Shown here: positions 7,055 through 12,539 of the stretch, in pieces
Layout: each line of letters begins with the position of its first letter
Position numbering within the stretch: the stretch's first letter is position 1
Position numbers and translations under genes: made by a program
From: Candidatus Zixiibacteriota bacterium
GTDB taxonomy: Bacteria; SM23-81
Assembly: GCA_030628225.1 (NCBI GenBank)
Contig: DAOVRJ010000044.1
Span: 1 to 12,539 of the forward strand
Reading direction: 5' to 3'
DNA: 12,539 nt
Notes under the pieces: model-generated
What the model was told of the DNA's origin: nothing
The model's database searches: none
Seen by the model: the letters and a program-made list of their open reading frames with translations, nothing else

Positions 7055-8779
7055 ATGCTCAGAGAATTATCCGTCAAAAATTTTGCCCTTCTGAGGGAAC
7101 TGGGGATCGAGTTTGGTGAGGGACTGAATATACTCACCGGCGCCACCGGTGCGGGAAAGTCCATCCTGGTGGGGGCCATCGGCCTTCTCTTAGGAGCGCG
7201 GGCAGGAACGCATATGATTCGTCAGGGGGCCTCCTCCGCCACCGTGGAGGGGGTTTTTAACATTTCCTCCCGGAAGCATCTTCTGGATGAACTTAATCAG
7301 ATGGGTCTGGCACCTGAACGGGGTCTGCTGATTCTCAAAAGACAGGTGTCGATGAAAGGGGATAGCAGGGCTTATGCTAATGGCTCAAGGCTCACCATGG
7401 CTCAGCTCAAGAAAGTGGGTGATCTGTTGGTGGATTTCCACGGACAGCATGATCATCAGTCACTGCTGTACTCCGCACAGCACCGAACTTTGCTAGACGA
7501 ATACGGCGATCTTCATTCTTTGAAAAGGCAGGTGCAAGCTGATCACCAGAGGCTAACGCTTCTGCGCCAGGAACTGCAGGACCTCCGACAGACCATACAG
7601 GAGAGAAGGGAACGCCAGGAGCTGTTCAAATTTCAACTGAACGATATCGAGGCCGTCAATCCCCGGGGAGACGAGGACCAAAATCTTGCCGGGGAGAAGA
7701 ATGTGCTGGAAAATGTAGAACAGCTATTTCAGGGCGTAAACTCCGCCTATAAAAGTTTGTTTGAGGAAGACAACTCTATCATCGGTCGTCTCTCAGCCAT
7801 TCGGCAAACTCTGGAGAACCTGTCAAAGATCGACGATGTTTTTGAGGAGAGGGGCCGACAATGCGCCACCTTGATCTATCAACTGGAGGATCTCTCCACG
7901 GGCCTTCGCCAATATGCTCAGAGACTGCGTCGCGATCCGGACCGGCTGTCCGAGATAGAGGATAGGCTTGCGCAGCTCCAGCGTCTGAAAAAAAAGTATG
8001 GAGGTTCGTTGTCCGCCGTTCTGGGACGCCAAAAGGAGCTCTCCTTGGAGCTTCATTCCCTGGCCATGGGGGATGAGCGGCTGGAACAGCTCACAGAAAA
8101 GGTTTCCGGGGCTCAAAGGAAGTTCAGCCAGGCCTGTGAGCACCTTTCATCGGCTAGAGAAGGGGTGGCTTTGAAGCTTCAGGGTCTAGTAGAGAAGGAA
8201 TTGAGCCGTCTGGGAATGCGAAAGGCTCGCTTCGCAGTGCAAATAGAACGCATCGAAGATGAGCATGGCTGGGTTCAGCTTTCCGGACGGAGATTCCGGG
8301 CTGATGCCTGCGGAATGGACCAGGTTGAGTTTCTTCTCTCGGCGAACCCGGGAGAGGGCTTGCGCCCGCTGGTCAAGATCGCTTCCGGAGGAGAGATCTC
8401 TCGGATCATGCTGGCCATGAAGAGGATCCTGGCCCAGGCAGATCAGGTACCTTTGCTGATCTTTGACGAGATCGACGTGGGGATCGGGGGTCGGGTTGCC
8501 GGGGCGGTTGGCCAAGCCCTGAAAACTCTGGCTGAATCTCACCAGGTGTTGTGTATCACCCATCTCCATCAGATTGCCTGTCTGGGAGACAACCATTTTT
8601 TAGTCCACAAGGAACAAAGTAGGGGACGGACAGAGACGATCATTAAAAAATTGTCTTCAAAAGATAGAGAAAAGGAAATCGCCCGCATGATAGGAGGGGA
8701 GAAGATCACCGGAATTACTCTAGCCCATGCCCGGGAGATAGTTCAGAACCGGGACAAACCCGAAGAATCGATAAGATGA
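7055..8779 (+). CDS. recN: DNA repair protein RecN (SMC-like ATPase)
   Basis: RecN is a cytosolic SMC-like ATPase acting early in double-strand break repair. From ATG 7055 it is 574 aa, as expected. It shows the RecN N-terminal block (MLRELSVKNFALLREL), Walker A GATGAGKS (29-36), the Q-loop-like FHGQHDHQSLL (128-138), a helical coiled-coil middle at about 150-385, the lead-in EFLLSANPGEGLRPLVKIA, the ABC signature SGGEISR (444-450), Walker B LLIFDEID (467-474) and the switch histidine in ITHLHQIA (501-508). An in-frame GTG at 7019 would overlap nadK by 31 bases and add 12 non-conserved residues, so it was not chosen; GAGG at 7041-7044 and AGGA at 7048-7051 support 7055. The second residue of Walker A is Ala, where most RecN proteins that I know have Glu. 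Confidence 0.96.
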   Translation: MLRELSVKNFALLRELGIEFGEGLNILTGATGAGKSILVGAIGLLLGARAGTHMIRQGASSATVEGVFNISSRKHLLDELNQMGLAPERGLLILKRQVSMKGDSRAYANGSRLTMAQLKKVGDLLVDFHGQHDHQSLLYSAQHRTLLDEYGDLHSLKRQVQADHQRLTLLRQELQDLRQTIQERRERQELFKFQLNDIEAVNPRGDEDQNLAGEKNVLENVEQLFQGVNSAYKSLFEEDNSIIGRLSAIRQTLENLSKIDDVFEERGRQCATLIYQLEDLSTGLRQYAQRLRRDPDRLSEIEDRLAQLQRLKKKYGGSLSAVLGRQKELSLELHSLAMGDERLEQLTEKVSGAQRKFSQACEHLSSAREGVALKLQGLVEKELSRLGMRKARFAVQIERIEDEHGWVQLSGRRFRADACGMDQVEFLLSANPGEGLRPLVKIASGGEISRIMLAMKRILAQADQVPLLIFDEIDVGIGGRVAGAVGQALKTLAESHQVLCITHLHQIACLGDNHFLVHKEQSRGRTETIIKKLSSKDREKEIARMIGGEKITGITLAHAREIVQNRDKPEESIR

Positions 8780-9348
8780 TCGCCGCTAAAGAACTCCGCC
8801 AGTTGGTCAAGAAAACTCCCATCTGTACGGTGGCCAATGTTCTGACTGTGGTCCGGCTGCTGCTATTGGCTCCTATTTTTTTCTTTATCCGGCGTGAAGG
8901 AAGCACAGCGCAATTTGTGACTTTGATCTTGGTGGGTATTGGCGGGCTAACCGATGTGCTGGATGGATACCTGGCTCGCAGGCTGGATCAGATATCAGAG
9001 CTGGGAAAGATTCTGGATCCCCTGGTCGATAAGATTTTTGTAATCTCGTTGTTCTTTTTTCTCATGTTTATGCGCGATTTTCCGACGTGGGTTCTGATCG
9101 TCATCATTCCCCGGGATCTTCTCATTCTGTGGGGTGGGTTTTATCTGGCCTGGAAAAGAAAAACCGTGGAGCAGTCACAGCTATGGGGCAAGCTTGCCGC
9201 CGCCGCCCAGATTCTCACCGCCATAGCTTACCTTCTTCGTTGGCAGGCCATTGCACCCATCCTGCTTGGCCTGGCTCTTTTTATGGTAGCTATCTCCACC
9301 TGGAGTTATGGGAGGTTTTTCTTCTGCAGACTACGGGAGGTTTCCTAG
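8776..9348 (+). CDS. CDP-alcohol phosphatidyltransferase (PgsA-like or cardiolipin-synthase-like)
   Basis: This 190 aa integral membrane protein belongs to the CDP-alcohol phosphatidyltransferase family, which makes phospholipid head groups from CDP-diacylglycerol. The catalytic motif D-x2-DG-x2-AR-x8-G-x3-D-x3-D is complete at residues 60-85 (D60, D63-G64, A67-R68, G77, D81, D85). Hydrophobic segments at about 20-38, 45-60, 86-112, 115-125, 141-155 and 159-178 fit the usual membrane helices. The N-terminal NVLTVVRLLL is the common start of the family. Phosphatidylglycerophosphate synthase is the default call. However, the IIPRDLLILWGG segment and the following LWGKLAAAAQILT resemble the RD-containing region of eukaryotic-type cardiolipin synthases, so the substrate is left open. 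The ATG overlaps the recN stop by four bases; I see no clear ribosome site, so coupling is likely. Confidence 0.88.
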   Translation: MIAAKELRQLVKKTPICTVANVLTVVRLLLLAPIFFFIRREGSTAQFVTLILVGIGGLTDVLDGYLARRLDQISELGKILDPLVDKIFVISLFFFLMFMRDFPTWVLIVIIPRDLLILWGGFYLAWKRKTVEQSQLWGKLAAAAQILTAIAYLLRWQAIAPILLGLALFMVAISTWSYGRFFFCRLREVS

Positions 9349-9419
9349 GGGGACTGTCTGTGGAGAGAAAAGGCCGTCGGCTATTTCACTGGCGGTATGT
9401 TTTTGAGAATAAGAGGCCA
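9349..9419 (+). other. Intergenic spacer before the outer-membrane protein gene
   Basis: This 71-base stretch is the largest gap between ymdB and the outer-membrane gene. Besides AAGAGG at 9411-9416, the likely ribosome site, I see no convincing promoter pair and no terminator stem with a T run. The downstream gene may therefore be read from the upstream operon. A 14-base spaced TTCACT/GAGAAT pair (9385-9390, 9405-9410) is too close to be a standard promoter. Confidence 0.4.
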
Positions 9420-11033
9420 ATGATGTTTAGGAAACGCCTATTTCTTTTCCTCGTGTTCTTCGCCCTGCTTTGGCTGATATTACCAGGAGCGGAGGCCAGC
9501 GACCTTCCATTGGATCACTGGGCCTACGATTACCTGGACCGTATGAAAGTGAAAGGGGTTCTGGACGGTTTTATGAACCAGACCAGGCCGCTTCCCAGGC
9601 TGGAGGTAGCCCAGGCCGTTTATCAGGTGATTAGGGCTGCGAAAACCGATGATTCCAGTATTACGCCGGTGGAGCGATCTCAACTGAAATGGTTGCAGAT
9701 GGAGTTCGCAACGGAGTTCAGGGTACTTGATATAGCTGCTGGAAAAAAAGACAGACATCTGCTCAGTTTGGCAAAGGAAGACGCCAAACTTGTGCTCGAC
9801 TTGCTGGGTCAGATTAAGGGCAGCCTGGGCTGTGCTAATAGCACGGATCGGCACATACTTGATACCAGAGTTACCGTGCAGGCCAGAGGTTTTTTGGGCA
9901 GGCAATTAAGCTACGACGCCTGCGTAGCTAAGGGACAGGTAAACACCAATCTGGATCATGTGACCAGAGAAGATGTGGGCTTAACCGGATATTTCAACAG
10001 CTGCAATGATCGCGCATATTATGATTGGTCTCATGGGCACCTTAGCTTGAGATTTCCGTGGGTCGAGCTCCAATTGGGCCGGCAGCCCTTAGACTGGGGG
10101 CCGGGGGTTCGTGGCAATCTGTCTCTTTCGCGACATCCTCCTGCCTATGATTTCCTTCAATTCAGAGCAAAGCTCAGCCGGATGAAATTTGTTCACGTTC
10201 ATGGTTTTTTGATATCAGACGTGATGACAGAATGTCAAACCGCCGATGGATTGTTTGTCCGCAGGGAATATCCGAACAAGTTCGTCGCCGCTCACCGTCT
10301 GGAAATAGGACTGCTAAACTGGCTGGATCTGGGTTTGACCGAGACGATTATTTACGGAGAGAGAGATCTGGATTTCGCCTACCTGAATCCCCTGGTTTTA
10401 TTCTGGTCGGCCCAACACAGCTCCCATGACAGGGATAATGAGACCATGGGCGCGGATATCAGAATCCGGCCTTTTCCGGGTCTCAGCCTATACGGCGCGT
10501 TGTTCATCGACGAGATTTATCTTAAAGAGCTGCTTGCCAGTGACGCTCGCAACAAGGGTGCTTTTCAGGGAGGAATCTACATCGTGGACCCACTGGGGAT
10601 TGCTGACACAGATCTGCGAGTGGAGTATGTTCGTGTTCAACCGTGCGTATATACTCACAAGTTTCCGGTAAACACATATTGTCACGATGGATTTACCCTT
10701 GGGCACTGGCTGGGACAGAACGGTGATGATCTCTTTCTGGAGCTAAGACACAGGTTTTCCCGATGTCTCCGCTTTGATGTCCAACTGGAAAAAACACGTC
10801 ATGGCCAGAAGGGTGAAATGCCATATTGTCACGATGAGCCGGCCCGTTACTCCTTTTTGCAAGGAATAGTAGATCGCACCATGGCTTTCAGTTTCATCCT
10901 CTGTTATGAACCCATTAAAGACCTTTGTGCCTCTTTGAGTTACAAGCGTATCGAGCGACGAAACAAGGACCATATTGCCGGAGAGGACGAGAACCTAAAC
11001 GAAATTTCACTGGCCCTGAGTTTCGATTACTAG
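9420..11033 (+). CDS. Outer-membrane beta-barrel protein with SLH-like N-terminus and Wzi-type (capsule assembly) barrel
   Basis: From ATG 9420 the protein is 537 aa; ATG 9423 is equally possible and has better spacing from AAGAGG at 9411-9416. A signal peptide is clear: MFRKR, a hydrophobic run at about 7-22, and an AEA cleavage site at 24-26. The mature start (LPLDHWAYDYLDRMKVKGVLDG, in two halves 29-40 and 41-50) resembles an S-layer homology domain. A helical stretch follows at about 80-130. The remainder is alternating beta-strand-like sequence ending in ALSFDY, typical of barrels with a C-terminal aromatic. LGRQPLDWGPGVRG followed by SLSRHPPAYDF, near residues 217-243, matches the Wzi capsule-assembly family pattern. 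Wzi anchors capsule in E. coli; that role is not shown here. Ten cysteines, including two YCHD tetrapeptides, are unusual for a barrel. No capsule genes adjoin it. Confidence 0.75.
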   Translation: MMFRKRLFLFLVFFALLWLILPGAEASDLPLDHWAYDYLDRMKVKGVLDGFMNQTRPLPRLEVAQAVYQVIRAAKTDDSSITPVERSQLKWLQMEFATEFRVLDIAAGKKDRHLLSLAKEDAKLVLDLLGQIKGSLGCANSTDRHILDTRVTVQARGFLGRQLSYDACVAKGQVNTNLDHVTREDVGLTGYFNSCNDRAYYDWSHGHLSLRFPWVELQLGRQPLDWGPGVRGNLSLSRHPPAYDFLQFRAKLSRMKFVHVHGFLISDVMTECQTADGLFVRREYPNKFVAAHRLEIGLLNWLDLGLTETIIYGERDLDFAYLNPLVLFWSAQHSSHDRDNETMGADIRIRPFPGLSLYGALFIDEIYLKELLASDARNKGAFQGGIYIVDPLGIADTDLRVEYVRVQPCVYTHKFPVNTYCHDGFTLGHWLGQNGDDLFLELRHRFSRCLRFDVQLEKTRHGQKGEMPYCHDEPARYSFLQGIVDRTMAFSFILCYEPIKDLCASLSYKRIERRNKDHIAGEDENLNEISLALSFDY

Positions 11034-11063
11034 GGGGAAACCTTATCTAAAAAATGCTTGCAA

Positions 11064-11079
11064 TTCACCTTTCAGTGAA
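11064..11079. repeat. Small inverted repeat TTCAC-N6-GTGAA
   Basis: TTCAC at 11064-11068 and GTGAA at 11075-11079 form a perfect five-base inverted repeat with a six-base centre, overlapping the candidate -35 element. It could be a repressor half-site pair, a weak stem followed by an AT-rich run ending transcription of the upstream gene, or chance. A five-base stem of this composition would be a poor terminator. Confidence 0.3.
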
Positions 11080-11092
11080 CTAATTTTATTAA
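11064..11092 (+). promoter_or_regulatory. Candidate sigma70-type promoter upstream of smg
   Basis: In the AT-rich spacer after the outer-membrane gene, TTCACC (11064-11069) and TATTAA (11087-11092) are separated by 17 bases, each matching four of six bacterial consensus positions. An alternative -35, TTGCAA at 11058-11063, pairs with the poorer TAATTT at 11081-11086. This is the longest gene-free stretch between two transcription-direction neighbours after position 9420. The call rests only on sequence resemblance; a start for the smg-udg-dnaB run somewhere here is plausible. Confidence 0.3.
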
Positions 11093-11132
11093 GTATCGAA
11101 GATCGGCCGTCCTAGGATGCAGGTCTCGCTTC

Positions 11133-11140
11133 AGGGAGGA
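11133..11140 (+). promoter_or_regulatory. Strong ribosome binding site that sets the smg start at GTG 11144
   Basis: AGGGAGGA ends three bases before the GTG at 11144 (GGAGG at 11135-11139 is four bases away). The in-frame ATG at 11117 lies upstream of this site and has no comparable site of its own. It would also add nine residues not seen in the family, so GTG 11144 is taken as the start. Confidence 0.75.
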
Positions 11141-11143
11141 ATT

Positions 11144-11623
11144 GTGAAGGGAAGGGTCATCGATATCATCGTTTATCTGATGCAAAAAATCGACGAGAAA
11201 GGAAAAGGGCTAGGTCATTTTGACAAGCTCACCGAAGATCTACACGGCCGTGGATATACCGACTCGGAGATCGACGCTGCATTTTTCTGGCTGTTGGAGA
11301 GGCTACGCCTTCAGCTGAGCCGTCTGTCCAAGGGACAAAAAGATATACCCCAAAAATCCAGTAGAATTTTACATACGACAGAGAACATCCTTTTTTCTAA
11401 TAACGGATACGGATATCTTATACAGTTATACCAACTTGGACTTATTGACGATGAACAGCGGGAACAAATCATCCATAGGGCGATGCTTTCCGGTCTGGAA
11501 GAGATCGGCGAGTCGGAGGTCAAGTTGCTGGTTGCCAAGTTGTTGTTGAGCACGGAGGAAGGTCAGATAGACCCCAGTCGCCTGATGTTGCTGGACGAGA
11601 GCACAGAGGGCACGGTACATTGA
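11144..11623 (+). CDS. smg: Smg / DUF494 family protein
   Basis: From GTG 11144 the protein is 159 aa, close to the roughly 157 aa of E. coli Smg. It shows the DUF494 layout: an N-terminal helix MKGRVIDIIVYLMQKI, then a motif in which a gapped helix ends GYTDSEIDAAFFWLLERL (37-54), then a more polar middle, and a C-terminal part with GYLIQLYQLGLIDDEQREQI and an EVKLLVAKLLL helix. It is all-helical in appearance, without signal or membrane segments, hence cytosolic. The biochemical function of the family is unknown; in gammaproteobacteria smg lies between dprA and topA. Here it heads a run with a uracil-DNA glycosylase and dnaB, which again associates it with DNA metabolism, by context only. 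Its TGA stop is part of the ribosome site region of the next gene. Confidence 0.82.
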   Translation: MKGRVIDIIVYLMQKIDEKGKGLGHFDKLTEDLHGRGYTDSEIDAAFFWLLERLRLQLSRLSKGQKDIPQKSSRILHTTENILFSNNGYGYLIQLYQLGLIDDEQREQIIHRAMLSGLEEIGESEVKLLVAKLLLSTEEGQIDPSRLMLLDESTEGTVH

Positions 11624-11626
11624 GGT
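11622..11626 (+). promoter_or_regulatory. Ribosome binding site for the uracil-DNA glycosylase ATG 11631
   Basis: GAGGT overlaps the smg stop codon and lies four bases before ATG 11631. A GTG at 11625 would start within this site and lacks one of its own at suitable distance, so the ATG is preferred. The arrangement links translation of the two genes. Confidence 0.6.
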
Positions 11627-11630
11627 GCGG

Positions 11631-12329
11631 ATGAGAGATCAGCTTGCTTCTCCAGGCGAGGAACGAGCCAGGGTGTTGGGCTCAGCTCGCCGTTATTTCA
11701 GGCAACGTATGCAGTTAGGTTTTGATCATATATATAAATCACCTCCTTCCCAGAGCGACCTCGCTTACAAGGAAAAGCTGATAAGAGAGCTATATCAGCG
11801 GATAAAGGACTGTTCGAGATGCCCTCTGCACAGTACTCGAAACCATTTCGTTTTCGGTGAGGGAAGTTCAAACGCTCGGATCATGTTCATCGGGGAGGCG
11901 CCGGGAAGGGATGAGGATTTGCAAGGTCGTCCTTTTGTTGGACGATCCGGCAAACTGTTGACCAAAATGCTGGAGGCCATAAATCTAAGAAGAGCAGATG
12001 TGTTTATCGGCAACGTTCTAAAATGTCGGCCGCCCCAGAATAGAGATCCCCGTCCCGAGGAAATTTCCCTCTGCGAGCCCCATCTGCATGCTCAGTTGGC
12101 CATCATCCAGCCAAGACTGATTTGCACCCTGGGGAGAATTGCCGTGCAGGACCTGCTCCAGACAACCGCTCCATTGAGGAAACTTCGCGGGCAGCTTCAT
12201 GATTACCAGGGGATCAAGCTCATCGCCACGTATCATCCCGCGGCATTGCTGCGCAACCCATCGCTGAAAAGGGGGGCGTGGGAAGACCTGCTGTTTCTGC
12301 GCCAGGAGCATGATCGCCTCGTCGAATGA
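11631..12329 (+). CDS. Family 4 uracil-DNA glycosylase (4Fe-4S)
   Basis: The enzyme removes uracil from DNA, starting base-excision repair after cytosine deamination or dUTP misincorporation. From ATG 11631 it is 232 aa. Four cysteines fit the iron-sulfur ligands of families 4/5: C61-x2-C64 (CSRCPL), C132 and C148 separated by 15 residues. The catalytic site motif [12 protein letters not shown] (88-99), the adjacent [10 protein letters not shown], the [11 protein letters not shown] segment (128-138) and the C-terminal [11 protein letters not shown] (200-210) are all family 4 features. About 60 residues precede the first cysteine; they are polar and charged, and such N-terminal extensions vary across the family, where some members are annotated as SPO1 polymerase-related. 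Neighbours are smg upstream and dnaB 24 bases downstream. The GTG at 11625 would add two residues. Confidence 0.94.
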   Translation: MRDQLASPGEERARVLGSARRYFRQRMQLGFDHIYKSPPSQSDLAYKEKLIRELYQRIKDCSRCPLHSTRNHFVFGEGSSNARIMFIGEAPGRDEDLQGRPFVGRSGKLLTKMLEAINLRRADVFIGNVLKCRPPQNRDPRPEEISLCEPHLHAQLAIIQPRLICTLGRIAVQDLLQTTAPLRKLRGQLHDYQGIKLIATYHPAALLRNPSLKRGAWEDLLFLRQEHDRLVE

Positions 12330-12353
12330 TGGTTTAGATAGATAGGATTTGAA

Positions 12354-12539
12354 ATGGCCAAGACCGCTGTCAGTGTGGAAAGGCTCCCGCCCCAGGCCTT
12401 AGAGGCGGAGATATCTGTATTAGGTGCCATGTTGCTGGATAAAGCTGCCGTGGGAGCTGTAGTGGAGATTTTGGATGAAAGCAGTTTCTATCGGGAAAGC
12501 AACCGGCAGATCTTTAAGGCCATCATCTCCCTCTTCGAG
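12354..12539 (+). CDS. dnaB: Replicative DNA helicase DnaB, N-terminal part (partial)
   Basis: The first 62 codons are present and the gene runs out of the window in frame. DnaB is the hexameric helicase that unwinds DNA at the replication fork. The visible part is the helical N-terminal domain that contacts primase in the family. After MAKTAVSVE, the sequence RLPPQALEAEISVLGAMLLD, with the conserved PPQ and EAE-SVLGAML elements, is diagnostic; FYRESNRQIFKAIISLF is the typical next helix (usually F-x(2)-x-H/N-x-x-I-F). AGGA at 12344-12347 is six bases before the ATG. The RecA-like ATPase domain lies outside, so Walker motifs and any intein cannot be checked. Only 24 bases separate it from the glycosylase gene, suggesting shared transcription. 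Confidence 0.93.
   Translation, partial: MAKTAVSVERLPPQALEAEISVLGAMLLDKAAVGAVVEILDESSFYRESNRQIFKAIISLFE

Noticed and set aside
9087-9419. An open frame upstream of, and in frame with, the outer-membrane protein, overlapping the phosphatidyltransferase gene.
   Set aside because: The signal peptide begins at 9420/9423 and the upstream part is an out-of-frame reading of the well-supported phosphatidyltransferase, so the extension is a shadow.
11064-11090. Rho-independent terminator for the outer-membrane gene formed by TTCAC-N6-GTGAA and the following T-containing run.
   Set aside because: The stem is only five base pairs with low GC content, and the following run is interrupted by A and C, so it does not meet a normal terminator pattern.
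11117-11143. Smg start at ATG 11117.
   Set aside because: The strong AGGGAGGA site lies downstream of it and points to GTG 11144, which gives the usual family length.
11719-11748. A - strand gene preceded by a perfect ribosome site inside the glycosylase gene.
   Set aside because: The frame from the ATG closes after four codons and has no support as a real peptide.
1-12539. Search for tRNA, rRNA, CRISPR arrays, insertion sequences, phage genes, defence genes or selfish elements.
   Set aside because: By eye I saw no cloverleaf, regular direct repeats, transposase-like protein or terminal repeats; the window is filled by vertical housekeeping genes.

Overview
The window reads as an ordinary, densely packed block of housekeeping genes, all on the + strand, from an uncultured diderm (outer-membrane-bearing) bacterium with roughly balanced base composition. 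Every gene but one can be placed in a known family. The taxon cannot be fixed from the sequence alone. The RNase Y and YmdB pair, followed by folD-xseA-xseB-ispA-dxs-nadK-recN, resembles Firmicutes gene order. However, the signal-peptide beta-barrel protein with an SLH-like start and a Wzi-type motif, and the Smg (DUF494) protein, point to a diderm. My best guess is a candidate phylum of the FCB/Zixibacteria/Latescibacteria kind, at low confidence.

Layout. Positions 1-117 hold the last 38 codons of rny (RNase Y). After a 72-base gap comes ymdB, then folD. From folD to the CDP-alcohol phosphatidyltransferase the genes are nearly contiguous: folD/xseA overlap by 4 bases, xseA/xseB by 8, dxs/nadK by 1, recN/phosphatidyltransferase by 4, with gaps of 5 to 33 bases elsewhere. 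This suggests one long, translationally coupled transcript. After 71-74 bases comes a 536-537 aa outer-membrane protein gene, the only lineage-flavoured gene here. A 110-base AT-rich spacer (11034-11143) with a possible promoter and small palindrome follows. A second short run then begins: smg, a family 4 uracil-DNA glycosylase, and the first 62 codons of dnaB, cut by the window end.

Functions. The first run mixes RNA decay and signalling (rny, ymdB), one-carbon metabolism (folD), DNA end processing and repair (xseA, xseB, recN), early isoprenoid synthesis (dxs, ispA), NADP supply (nadK) and phospholipid synthesis. NADP(H) from nadK serves both FolD and the isoprenoid pathway begun by Dxs, whose products IspA condenses. 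The second run pairs a base-excision repair enzyme with the replicative helicase, preceded by a protein of unknown function.

I found no RNA genes, mobile elements, CRISPR arrays, long repeats or frameshifts, and no convincing new biological system. The observations worth a second look are modest: the cysteine-rich Wzi-like barrel with an SLH-like N-terminus, the ambiguous phosphatidyltransferase, a substitution in the RecN Walker A motif, a candidate regulated promoter before smg, and a chance-looking anti-Shine-Dalgarno match inside the glycosylase gene. No gene-free stretch exceeds 300 bases.
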